A stretch of DNA of 64,000 bases from Rhizobiales bacterium NRL2 (GTDB taxonomy: Bacteria > Pseudomonadota > Alphaproteobacteria > Minwuiales > Minwuiaceae): assembly GCA_001664005.1 (NCBI GenBank), contig CP016093.1, positions 4,455,031 to 4,519,030 on the forward strand, written 5' to 3'. Below are positions 17,658-28,165 of the stretch, in pieces (positions within the stretch are counted from its first letter, which is position 1; every line of letters starts with the position of its first letter). The notes under the pieces were generated by a model. The model made no database searches. It worked only from the letters and a program-made list of their open reading frames with translations, and was not told the DNA's origin. Both the position numbers and the translations under genes were made by a program.

Positions 17658-18652
17658 ATGCCATCGACCCGATTCAGGCGGCGCGCTGGGACGCGGCGCG
17701 CGAACTGCACCACCGCTACTTCATCGGCCTGATCCTCTTCGTCCTGCAGAAGCACGGTACGGATGCCGCAGCCGAGATGATGAAGCGCACCTTCGAGCGC
17801 CAGCGGGGGCAGAAGTTCCTGCAATCCATCGAGAAACTCGGCCTTGCCGGCCTGCCGCCGGCCGAGACGGCGGCGAAGTTCCTCTATCTCGCCAACAAGC
17901 TGGGCGGTGTGCTGGTCGAATGCGCCGTCGAGAGCCCGGAAAAGGCCTGGATCCGCTATCCCACGCCGCGCTGGATGTACGACGGCACGGCGATCTGCGC
18001 CATTCCGCCCGAAGTCTCGACCGCGCCCATGCGCGGCTTCCACAGCCAGATCGGCGCCACCCTCGGCGTCGAGAGTCTCGGCTATGTCTGCGTCGGGCAA
18101 ACGGCGGAGGGCCACCCGGGCCTGGAAGGGTTCTTCATCGACCGGGGCCGGCCGCTGGCGCCCCATGAACGACTCAGTTTCGAGCCGGACCACCCCCGGC
18201 CCGACTACGACCCGGCGCAATTCCCGACGGTCGACTGGCCGGAAGACCGGCTGCTGAAGGTGAAACGCAACTACGCCGTCACCTATCTGACCAACGCCCT
18301 GCCGGCGCTGATCGAGGTGCTCGGCGCGCGCGACGCCGGGGAGGCCGGCCACGGCGCCGGGGTCAGGATCGGCCTGCACTACTATGGCAAGCTGCGCGAT
18401 ATCATGGGCGAGTCCGGCGACTTCGGCGATTTCCTGCTGGCTCTGCTGTCCGGGATGGACGAGGCGGCCGGGCGCGAGGACGCCCATACGGTCGCGCAGA
18501 CCGGCTGGCGCACCATGCGCGGCCGGGAGGACCAGTTCGATCCCCTGCTGCGCGCCTGGTCGGGACTGATCGAGGGTTGTCTTCTGGTCCACGACCGCAC
18601 CCGGCGCTTCCGCGTCGAACGCGACGGCGAACGGATCGTCTGGCGGTTCTGA
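17654..18652 (+). CDS. uncharacterised protein in the Hen1-like operon
   Basis: A 332-residue soluble protein without signal peptide or membrane helices; I do not recognise it. The N-terminal 100 residues look helical (RELHHRYFIGLILFVLQKHG; ETAAKFLYLANKLGG). The centre has a strand-rich part with Cys117-like and HPGLEGFFIDRGR segments that recall the V4R/ATC-hydrolase type of small-molecule domain. I cannot assign it with confidence. Its ATG overlaps the Hen1-like stop as ATGA, so it belongs to the same operon. Confidence 0.6.
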   Translation: MNAIDPIQAARWDAARELHHRYFIGLILFVLQKHGTDAAAEMMKRTFERQRGQKFLQSIEKLGLAGLPPAETAAKFLYLANKLGGVLVECAVESPEKAWIRYPTPRWMYDGTAICAIPPEVSTAPMRGFHSQIGATLGVESLGYVCVGQTAEGHPGLEGFFIDRGRPLAPHERLSFEPDHPRPDYDPAQFPTVDWPEDRLLKVKRNYAVTYLTNALPALIEVLGARDAGEAGHGAGVRIGLHYYGKLRDIMGESGDFGDFLLALLSGMDEAAGREDAHTVAQTGWRTMRGREDQFDPLLRAWSGLIEGCLLVHDRTRRFRVERDGERIVWRF

Positions 18653-18745
18653 TCCGCGGCGCCGCGCCACTTGACCCAGATCAAGCCTGCGGCGGCCGTC
18701 CCGTGATCTATTGTCCATCTGAACCCTGTAAAATGGAGGTGGGCG

Positions 18746-19306
18746 ATGATCCTCTCGCCACGCAATGGCGGCATCCTGCTGGGTGTCGTCTTCTTCGCCG
18801 CGGTCCTGCTGGTGAAGCCCATCGGCGTCTCGACCCAGTTCGTGATCCTGGACGGCATGATCTGGGACCTGTTCGCGCCTGAAATCGTCGTCGTCGACGA
18901 GACGGCGAAGAGCGGCTACGCCAGCCCCAACGCCTATCTCGACAAGAGCGGCGGGAGCTATGCGAAGAATGTCGCCAACCCGCTGAACTACAGTTTCGTC
19001 TTCGTCATCGCGATGATGGCCGGCGCCCTCGTCTCGGCGCTGCTTCGCGGCGGCGTCGGCCGGGAAGAGCGTACGATGCCGGCGGTCTGGCGCGCCAACT
19101 TCGGCGACTCTCCGGCGAAGCGCTACACCGCGGTCTTCGTCGCCGGATTCATCGTGCTCTTCGGCGCCCGCCTGGCCGGCGGCTGCACCTCCGGCCACAT
19201 GATGAGCGGCATGATGCAGACCGCCCTTTCCGGCTACGTCTTCGCCGCCGGCGCCTTTCTCGCCGCGATCCCCGTGGCCCTCATCCTGTTCCGCAAGGAG
19301 GCCTGA
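18746..19306 (+). CDS. YeeE/YedE family membrane protein, first half-transporter
   Basis: A 186-residue membrane protein with about four helices. The motif GARLAGGCTSGHMMSG near residue 145 carries the conserved cysteine of YeeE/YedE proteins, which relay sulfur compounds such as thiosulfate across the inner membrane in the TsuA structure. It is half the length of the fused TsuA form and is followed three bases later by the second half. A Shine-Dalgarno GGAGGTGGG precedes the start. The upstream trio ends 93 bases before. Confidence 0.85.
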   Translation: MILSPRNGGILLGVVFFAAVLLVKPIGVSTQFVILDGMIWDLFAPEIVVVDETAKSGYASPNAYLDKSGGSYAKNVANPLNYSFVFVIAMMAGALVSALLRGGVGREERTMPAVWRANFGDSPAKRYTAVFVAGFIVLFGARLAGGCTSGHMMSGMMQTALSGYVFAAGAFLAAIPVALILFRKEA

Positions 19307-19309
19307 GCC

Positions 19310-19900
19310 ATGACCGAGATGCTTCTCGCCATCGTCCTCGGCGCGGCGTTCGGCGCCACGCTGGACCGGATCGGCGCCACCAATCCCGGCTACATCATCC
19401 GCATGCTGAACCTGACCGAAACGCACCTGATGAAGACCATCTTCACCGGCATCGGCGTCGCATCGGTGCTGCTGTTCGGGGGCCTGCTGCTCGGCGTGGT
19501 CGACCCGGGCCACCTGTCGGTGAAGTCGGCCTATGCCGGCGTCTTCATCGGCGGCCTGCTGCTCGGCGCGGGCTTCGCGGTCGCCGGCTACTGCCCCGGG
19601 ACAGGGCTGACGGCGCTGGCCACGGGGCGCAAGGACGCACTGTTCTTCGCGATCGGCGGTCTCTGCGGTGCGGCGGCCTACATGGTGAGCTACGAGGACT
19701 TCGCCGGCAGCGCGATGCTGGCCGACATCGCCGGCGGCAAGACGACCCTGGGTCTGATCGAGGGCGCCGGCTACCCGGCGCTGTTCGAGAGCCTGAGCGG
19801 CGAGATCGTCGGCATCGTCATCGGCGTCGTCTTCATCGCCATCGGTCTGCTGCTGCCGCACCGTCTGGCCGGCAAGCCACGGTCGATCGCCGCGGAATAG
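19310..19900 (+). CDS. YeeE/YedE family membrane protein, second half-transporter
   Basis: A 196-residue membrane protein with about five helices. The conserved cysteine is in GFAVAGYCPGTGLTALATG, the pattern of the second YeeE/YedE half. With the preceding gene it should form a two-subunit sulfur-compound permease equivalent to one fused TsuA. The genes are three bases apart and end at a perfect hairpin shared with ssb on the other strand. Confidence 0.85.
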   Translation: MTEMLLAIVLGAAFGATLDRIGATNPGYIIRMLNLTETHLMKTIFTGIGVASVLLFGGLLLGVVDPGHLSVKSAYAGVFIGGLLLGAGFAVAGYCPGTGLTALATGRKDALFFAIGGLCGAAAYMVSYEDFAGSAMLADIAGGKTTLGLIEGAGYPALFESLSGEIVGIVIGVVFIAIGLLLPHRLAGKPRSIAAE

Positions 19901-19913
19901 CAGACCGGCAACC

Positions 19914-19945
19914 GGGGCCGGACACCGCAGTCCGGCCCCATTTCG
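19914..19945 (+). terminator. hairpin between the YeeE pair and ssb
   Basis: A perfect 10-base stem (GGGGCCGGAC / GTCCGGCCCC) around ACCGCA, followed by ATTTCGT. It lies between convergent genes and can stop both transcripts, though the T-rich tail favours the + strand. Confidence 0.75.
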
Positions 19946-19953
19946 TGCCGTCC

Positions 19954-20463
19954 CTAGAACGGAATTTCGTCGTCCAGGTCGCTGCCGCCGCCATAGTCGT
20001 CGCGGCCGCCGCCGCTACCGCCGCCGGCGCCGCCACTGCGGCCGCCGCCACCGTAACCGCCGCCGCCATCGCCATAGCCACCGTCATCGCCGCCACCGCT
20101 GCCGCCACCGCCGCCGCGGCTGTCGAGCATCTGCAATTCGCCCCGGAAGCGGTTGAGCACGACCTCGGTCGAGTAGCGGTCCTGGCCCGACTGGTCCTGC
20201 CATTTCCGGGTCTGGAGCTGGCCCTCGATATAGATCTTGGAGCCCTTCTTCAGATACTGCTCGGCGACGCGGGCAAGGTTCTCGTTGAAGATCACCACGC
20301 GGTGCCATTCGGTGCGCTCGCGGCGTTCGCCCGAGTTGCGGTCGCGCCACTGCTCGGACGTGGCGAGGCGCAGGTTCACCACCGGATTGCCGTCGTTCAT
20401 GCGGCGCACTTCCGGGTCGGCGCCCAGATTGCCCACCAGAATGACCTTGTTCACCCCTGCCAT
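19954..20463 (-). CDS. ssb: single-stranded DNA-binding protein
   Basis: A 169-residue SSB. The OB fold covers residues 1-110 ([52 protein letters not shown]). A glycine-rich linker follows, ending in the acidic tip DLDDEIPF that docks replication and repair proteins. It acts as a tetramer coating single-stranded DNA. It is divergent from uvrA, a common alphaproteobacterial arrangement. The linker's GGC/GGT repeats make long spurious Ala-rich frames on the other strand. Confidence 0.96.
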   Translation of the reverse strand: MAGVNKVILVGNLGADPEVRRMNDGNPVVNLRLATSEQWRDRNSGERRERTEWHRVVIFNENLARVAEQYLKKGSKIYIEGQLQTRKWQDQSGQDRYSTEVVLNRFRGELQMLDSRGGGGGSGGGDDGGYGDGGGGYGGGGRSGGAGGGSGGGRDDYGGGSDLDDEIPF

Positions 20464-20702
20464 GTTCAGCCCTCCGCGCCGGAATCGATTCTGCCCCGAG
20501 TCTTAGCCCCTCGCGGCGGCGGACGCCACCGGCTTGCGACTGTCGGCGAAGGGGGCGGCTGATCGGCGCACGCCGCAGCCGGGGCGGTCCAAATCCGGCT
20601 GCACGCCCTATATTGTGCGGAGACGCGCCGAGGGTCTGGTCTGGCCCGGCGAGGCGCGATAGGTTTTCCATTCGTTCCGCTTTTTCCGGCAGATGGTGTT
20701 TC
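20464..20702. promoter_or_regulatory. ssb-uvrA divergent intergenic region
   Basis: The 239 bases contain both promoters. They are GC-rich near ssb and more A/T-rich near uvrA (GGTTTTCCATTCGTTCCGCTTTTTCCGGC). I searched for the alphaproteobacterial LexA box GTTC-N7-GTTC; only one half-site (GTTC at 20674) is intact, so SOS control is not shown. Confidence 0.4.
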
Positions 20703-23593
<2,891 letters not shown>

Positions 23594-23624
23594 AGCAGGC
23601 CGCGGTGCGGCGGAGGGGAACAAG

Positions 23625-24431
23625 ATGGCGGATACCGAATCCTTCGGCCTGGAGGGCAAGGCGGCGCTGGTCGTCGGCGGCGGCGCGGCGGGCGACGGCA
23701 TCGGCAATGGCCGGGCGGCGGCGATCCTGCTGGCCCGCGCCGGCGCGCGCGTGATGGTCGCCGACCGCGACGGGACGCTGGCCGAGCGCACGACGGAAAT
23801 GATCTTGAGCGAGGGCGGCGAGGCCCGCGCCTTCGAGGCCGACGCCACCGACGAAGCACAGTGCGAGGCCATGGTGCGGGCGACGCTGGACGCCTTCGGC
23901 CGGCTCGATGCCCTCGACAACAATGTCGGCATCGGCAGCCGCGGCAGCGTCGTCGCCACCAGCCAGACCGACTGGGAGCGGGTGATGCGGGTCAACGTGG
24001 AAACCATGTTCCTGGTCTCGAAACACGCCATCCCGGCGATGATCGACAGCGGCGACGGCGGCGCCATCGTCAACGTCTCGTCGATCTCGGCGCTCAGGCC
24101 GCGCGGTCTGACCGCCTATTCCGCCTCCAAGGGCGCGGTGATCGCGCTCACCCGGGCCATGGCGGTCGACCATGGACCCGACGGGGTCCGGGTGAACTGC
24201 GTCGCGCCGGGGCCGGTCTACACGCCCATGGTCTATGGCCGCGGCATGAGCGAGTCAGCGCGCGCCCAGCGGGCGAAGGCCTCGCGGCTGGGCATCGAGG
24301 GCACGGGCTGGGACGTGGGCCAGGCCGTGCGTTTCCTGCTGTCCGCCCAGGCGCGCTATGTCACCGGCCAGACGCTGGTGGTGGACGGCGGGGTGACGCT
24401 GACCGGGCCGGAACGGGATTCGGCCGGCTGA
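23625..24431 (+). CDS. SDR family NAD(P)-dependent oxidoreductase
   Basis: Classical short-chain dehydrogenase, 268 residues, starting at 23625 behind GGAGGGG. The cofactor loop reads GGGAAGDGIGNG (residues 18-29), a variant of TGxxxGIG. The catalytic set is a serine in NVSSIS, Tyr165 and Lys169 (YSASK). The C-terminus QTLVVDGGVTLTGP is typical. Substrate unknown. It starts 31 bases after uvrA and 24 bases before a CMD-family gene, so the three may share a transcript. Confidence 0.86.
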   Translation: MADTESFGLEGKAALVVGGGAAGDGIGNGRAAAILLARAGARVMVADRDGTLAERTTEMILSEGGEARAFEADATDEAQCEAMVRATLDAFGRLDALDNNVGIGSRGSVVATSQTDWERVMRVNVETMFLVSKHAIPAMIDSGDGGAIVNVSSISALRPRGLTAYSASKGAVIALTRAMAVDHGPDGVRVNCVAPGPVYTPMVYGRGMSESARAQRAKASRLGIEGTGWDVGQAVRFLLSAQARYVTGQTLVVDGGVTLTGPERDSAG

Positions 24432-24455
24432 GGCAGCCAGAGGGGGGACCGGAAA

Positions 24456-25010
24456 ATGGCGCGCGTGAAATACCTGACGAAAGATGACCTGGCAGAGGAC
24501 GACAGGCCGCTGCTGGAGCGTTCGGGCATCAACCTGTTCCGGGCATTGGCCAACAATCCGTCCGCCGCGCGGGCCTTCGCCCGCCTGGGCAACCACATCC
24601 GCAACGTGAGCGAGCTGGACGGGCGGATCCGGGAACTGGCCATCCTGACCGTCGGCTGGCTGGCGCGCTCCCCCTACGAGTGGTCGCATCACATCAGGAT
24701 CGGCTACGACTTCGGCGTCAGCGATACGGATATCGAGGGCCTGATCGCCGAAGCGGAAGGCTGTGAAAGCGAACTCGATCCGCTGGCGAAGCTCGCCTGC
24801 CGGGCAGCGCGGGAGATGACGCTGGACGGCGCGGTCGCGGACGCGACCTTCAGGGCCCTGGAGGATCATCTGGGCCACGACCTGATCATCGAACTCGTGC
24901 TGGCCGTGGCGACCTACAATGCGGTCGTCCGCATCCTCGGCAGCCTGCAGATCGACGTCGAGGACGCCTACATGCCCTATCTCGAGCGCTTCCCCCTGCC
25001 GGAGAAGTAA
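24456..25010 (+). CDS. carboxymuconolactone decarboxylase (CMD) family protein
   Basis: A 184-residue helical protein of the CMD/AhpD family. The core segment REL..LTVGWLARSPYEWSHH (near residues 63-81) matches the family helix, but the AhpD redox CxxC is replaced by a YEWSHH stretch, so a peroxidase-partner role is unlikely. Such CxxC-less members often sit in catabolic clusters beside dehydrogenases, as here beside the SDR. A lactone decarboxylase or isomerase-like role is possible but not shown. Confidence 0.78.
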   Translation: MARVKYLTKDDLAEDDRPLLERSGINLFRALANNPSAARAFARLGNHIRNVSELDGRIRELAILTVGWLARSPYEWSHHIRIGYDFGVSDTDIEGLIAEAEGCESELDPLAKLACRAAREMTLDGAVADATFRALEDHLGHDLIIELVLAVATYNAVVRILGSLQIDVEDAYMPYLERFPLPEK

Positions 25011-25061
25011 CTGCCGCCAGCGGAGAATATGATCTGACTGAATCGCCGCGGATCATTTCTT

Positions 25062-25147
25062 TGTCATGCCCGCCTCCGTGCGGGCATCCGGTGAACTATT
25101 GACTCGCGGCGAAGCCGCACCGGACCCCCGCACAGGGCGGGGGTCAC
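25062..25147. repeat. REP-like intergenic palindromic element, copy 1
   Basis: Begins TGTCATGCCCGCC and folds into three hairpins: ATGCCCGC/GCGGGCAT, a central GCGGCGAAGCCGC, and CCCCCGC/GCGGGGG. The same order recurs at 32071-32158. It lies between convergent genes. Confidence 0.8.
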
Positions 25148-25187
25148 AGGCCGGGCGGGTGGCTCTCCAGTCAGATGCTGGACGACA

Positions 25188-26102
25188 TCAATGGCTCTCC
25201 AGCGTCAGGCGCAGACCGCTGCGGAAGTCGGTCTCCGCGGGGACGTTGAAGGCGGCGTCGGCTTTCGCGGGATCGCCCAACGAGGTGCGGATGTCACCGG
25301 CGCGCGGCTCGGCGAAGGTGATGTCGGCTTCGGCGTCCGACAGCTCCGCGATCGTGTTCGCCAGATCCAGCACCGAGGTCTTGCGGCCGGTGCAGACATT
25401 GAAGACCGTCCCCTCGCCGCCGCCGCCGTCCATCGCCGCCAGCAGGTGGCGCACCACGTCGCCGACATAGACGAAGTCCCGGACCTGCTCGCCGTCGCCG
25501 AAGATCGTGATGCCCTGACCGGCGCGGATGCGGTCGGTGAAGATGGCGATGACGCCGGAATAGGGCGACTTCGGATCCTGGCGCGGCCCGAAGACGTTGA
25601 AGAAGCGAAAGCCAGTATTGGGCACGCCGTGCACGCCATGGGCGACGCGGCCGTGCAGCTCGCAGCCCAGCTTGTCGGCGCCATAGGCCGAGAGCGGCCT
25701 GGTCCGTGCGTCCTCGTCCAGCGGCACGTCGGGGTTGTCGCCGTAGACGGCGGCCGAGGAGGCGTAGATCACCGGCCGGCCGCCGGCCTGGCGGGCGGCG
25801 TCGAACACCGTGATGGTGCCGGTCAGGTTGGTGCGGTGGCTGGTCACCCATTCCTCGGTGCAGCGCTGCACCGAGGCCACGGCGGCGAGGTGGAAGCAGC
25901 CATCGGCCTTTTCCATCAGCCGCCGGACCAGCGCGGCGTCGGCCACGTCGCCCTCGACGACCTCCGCCTCGGCGGGTGCGTTCTCCCGCTTGCCCGTGGA
26001 CATGTCGTCCAGGATCGTCACCGCGTCGCCGCGCGCGGCCAGGGCGTCGCAGAGATGGGAGCCGATGAAGCCGCAGCCGCCGGTCACGAGCCAGTGCGCC
26101 AT
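25188..26102 (-). CDS. NAD-dependent epimerase/dehydratase (UDP-sugar type)
   Basis: Extended-SDR protein, 304 residues. NAD loop GGCGFIGS (residues 8-15), catalytic Ser116 (YASSAAVYG), Tyr140 and Lys144 (YGADK), then the sugar-nucleotide segment GFRFFNVFGPRQDPKSPYSGVI. This resembles UDP-glucose 4-epimerase and related enzymes for surface polysaccharide precursors. The exact sugar is unknown. It is the last gene of a leftward group HPt, response regulator, epimerase, only seven bases after the regulator. Confidence 0.85.
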   Translation of the reverse strand: MAHWLVTGGCGFIGSHLCDALAARGDAVTILDDMSTGKRENAPAEAEVVEGDVADAALVRRLMEKADGCFHLAAVASVQRCTEEWVTSHRTNLTGTITVFDAARQAGGRPVIYASSAAVYGDNPDVPLDEDARTRPLSAYGADKLGCELHGRVAHGVHGVPNTGFRFFNVFGPRQDPKSPYSGVIAIFTDRIRAGQGITIFGDGEQVRDFVYVGDVVRHLLAAMDGGGGEGTVFNVCTGRKTSVLDLANTIAELSDAEADITFAEPRAGDIRTSLGDPAKADAAFNVPAETDFRSGLRLTLESH

Positions 26103-26109
26103 GGCCGGA

Positions 26110-26478
26110 TCAGCCTTCCAGCGTCCGGCGGACGGCTTCGATGAACTCGTCGACCTGGATCGGTTTGGGCAGATAGGCGTCGGCGCCCGCCGCCCGGATC
26201 ATCTTCTGGTCGCCGGCGGTCGCCATGGTGGTGACGACGATGATCGGCACGTCGGCGAGCTTCGGATCGGCTTTCATCTTCTGCACCAGGTCGAGCCCGG
26301 AAACGCCGGGCAGCATGATGTCCATGATGATCAGGTCCGGCCGCTCCTCCTCGGCCAGCGCCATCGCCTCATGGCCGTCATCGGCGGTGACGATGTCGCA
26401 GTCGAGCTTCTGCAGCGCCGACGCATAGACTTCCTGGACAAGCATGTTGTCCTCGACCACCAGAATACGCTTGTTCAT
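26110..26478 (-). CDS. single-domain response regulator (DivK/CheY-like)
   Basis: A 122-residue receiver domain without output domain. The acidic pocket is ED (residues 9-10), the phospho-acceptor Asp53 is in LIIMDIMLPG, the Thr switch is in VVTTMA near 84-86, and Lys near 105 is in YLPKPI. Single-domain receivers of this type (DivK, CheY, Spo0F) pass phosphate between proteins. It lies just downstream of an HPt gene, its likely partner; no histidine kinase is next to them. Confidence 0.88.
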   Translation of the reverse strand: MNKRILVVEDNMLVQEVYASALQKLDCDIVTADDGHEAMALAEEERPDLIIMDIMLPGVSGLDLVQKMKADPKLADVPIIVVTTMATAGDQKMIRAAGADAYLPKPIQVDEFIEAVRRTLEG

Positions 26479-26514
26479 ACGCTTCCCTTTTCTCCCCTCG
26501 GCGGCGTCCGGCGT

Positions 26515-26865
26515 TCACGGCAGGCCGGGAAACGTCTCGCGGATGGCCGCCGCCGTCTCCGGCGCCAGCGCAATCAGCGCGCGGGCGTGCTCCAGCGCCG
26601 CATCCTCGCGCCCCTCCTTGACCGCGAATTCGCATTCGCTCGCCTTGTCCCTCATCGCGCCCAGCCCCACAGAGCCGGAACTGGAGGTCAGATCGTGAGC
26701 CTGCTGGCGCACCTGGGCCATGTCGCGGGCCTCGACGCCCTGGCGCAGCAGGCCGATCTTCTCCTCCATCTGCACGAGATACTTTCCGAGCAGCATCCCG
26801 ACCATCTCGTCGCCCAGGGTCTGCCTGAGCGCGCCGAAGGCCGCCGCGTCGAAATGTTCGGTCAT
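26515..26865 (-). CDS. HPt phosphotransfer protein
   Basis: A 116-residue four-helix HPt domain. The acceptor is His57 in RQQAHDLTSSSGSVG, matching HxLKGxxxxxG with Thr in place of Lys. It is 36 bases upstream of the single-domain receiver on the same strand, so the two probably form a phosphorelay middle step fed by a kinase encoded elsewhere. The 195 bases between it and the divergent MoxR gene should contain both promoters. Confidence 0.8.
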   Translation of the reverse strand: MTEHFDAAAFGALRQTLGDEMVGMLLGKYLVQMEEKIGLLRQGVEARDMAQVRQQAHDLTSSSGSVGLGAMRDKASECEFAVKEGREDAALEHARALIALAPETAAAIRETFPGLP

Positions 26866-27060
26866 GACCAGTCACCCCCCGGAACGAATCAAGCCGGCCG
26901 CACCGGTACCGGCCGGCAAGCTACAGCAAGTGCCGCGCCAAGGCGAGCGGCCGCATGGCGCATGCGCGCCGCCCGCGCCGGCAGGCTTGATCGTACCCGC
27001 GAGTAGACCTAGTTTGCCGGCCAGCTACCGAAGGAACCAGATGACGGGGATGGAGTGAAC

Positions 27061-27909
27061 ATGCGTTTCGAAGGCACCAGCACCTACGTGGCGACCGAAG
27101 ACCTGATGGTCGCGGTGAACGCCGCCGCTACCCTTGAACGGCCGCTGCTGATCAAGGGCGAGCCCGGCACCGGCAAGACCATCCTGGCCCACGAGGTCGC
27201 GAAGGCTTTCGACACCCAGCTCATCGAATGGCACGTCAAGTCGACCACCAAGGCGCAGCAGGGTCTCTACGAGTACGACGCCGTCAGCCGCCTGCGCGAC
27301 TCCCAGCTCGGCGACGAGCGGGTCAACGACATCCGCAACTACATCAAGCGCGGCAAGCTCTGGGAGGCCTTCACGGTCGAGAAGCGCCCCGTGCTGCTGA
27401 TCGACGAGGTCGACAAGGCCGACATCGAGTTCCCCAACGACCTGCTGCTGGAACTCGACCGCATGCAGTTCTACGTCTACGAAACCGGCGAGACGGTGGT
27501 CGCCAAGCAGCGCCCGCTGATCATCATCACCTCCAACAACGAGAAGGAGCTGCCGGACGCCTTTCTGCGCCGCTGCTTCTTCCACTACATCCGCTTCCCC
27601 GACGACGACACCATGCGGGAGATCGTGGACGTGCACTATCCGGGCATCCAGCGCGAGCTGGTCTCCGAGGCGCTGCGCATCTTCTACGACATCCGCGACG
27701 TCCCGGGCCTGAAGAAGAAGCCCTCGACCTCGGAACTGCTCGACTGGCTGAAACTGCTGATGTCCGAGGATCTGCCGGCCGAGACGCTGAAGTCGCGCGA
27801 TCCGAAGAAGCTGATCCCGCCGCTGCACGGCGCGCTGCTGAAGAACGAGCAGGACGTGCACCTGTTCGAGCGGCTGGCCTTCCTCGCCAAGCGCGAGCAG
27901 AACAAGTAA
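27061..27909 (+). CDS. MoxR family AAA+ ATPase
   Basis: A 282-residue MoxR-type ATPase. Walker A GEPGTGKT at about residues 33-40, Walker B PVLLIDEVDKAD near 110, sensor 1 IITSNNEKELPDAFLRRC near 158-175. ATG 27061 is preferred over the GTG six bases upstream because GGAG sits five bases before it. MoxR ATPases act as chaperones that load or activate metal enzymes together with a VWA protein; the next gene is such a protein. Homologous pairs serve CO dehydrogenase and other cofactor enzymes, but no such enzyme is nearby. Confidence 0.9.
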   Translation: MRFEGTSTYVATEDLMVAVNAAATLERPLLIKGEPGTGKTILAHEVAKAFDTQLIEWHVKSTTKAQQGLYEYDAVSRLRDSQLGDERVNDIRNYIKRGKLWEAFTVEKRPVLLIDEVDKADIEFPNDLLLELDRMQFYVYETGETVVAKQRPLIIITSNNEKELPDAFLRRCFFHYIRFPDDDTMREIVDVHYPGIQRELVSEALRIFYDIRDVPGLKKKPSTSELLDWLKLLMSEDLPAETLKSRDPKKLIPPLHGALLKNEQDVHLFERLAFLAKREQNK

Positions 27910-27971
27910 TGTCGGCTGGGGCGAAGTCGCCGGCCCCCGGGCCGGCATGCTTCGCTCCCATGACGGATCAT

Positions 27972-28100
27972 GCGAAATCCGCCCTCGGGGCGGCCCTGCG
28001 GACGGATTTCACGATTTCGGCCGGCCGGCGGCGTCGCCGCCGGGACAGGCGCGAAACAAGTTGGTCGACGCGGCGCAGAGCCGCCTCAAGCCGCGTCGAC
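27972..28100. repeat. multi-hairpin intercistronic region between moxR-like and VWA genes
   Basis: Three consecutive inverted repeats: GAAATCCG with CGGATTTC (from 27973), GGCGGCG with CGCCGCC (about 28025), and GTCGACGCGGC (28062) with GCCGCGTCGAC (28088). They fill most of the 256-base gap inside an otherwise compact two-gene operon. Possible roles are mRNA processing, an inserted repeat element or a small RNA; no promoter is evident. Confidence 0.55.
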
Positions 28101-28165
28101 GCCGGATTGACTGGCAGGAAAGTACACCGAGCGCAGCGAGGGACTTTCCGCCAGGGGAGGATGCC

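Noticed and set aside
17654-18652. Assignment as L-2-amino-thiazoline-4-carboxylate hydrolase
   Set aside because: Only a loose HPGLEGFFIDRGR resemblance; core catalytic positions could not be verified by eye.
19945-20562. Alanine-rich open frame opposite ssb
   Set aside because: Generated by the complement of glycine codons in the SSB linker.
20464-20702. LexA (SOS) box between ssb and uvrA
   Set aside because: Only one intact GTTC half-site near 20674; the expected second half at N7 is absent.
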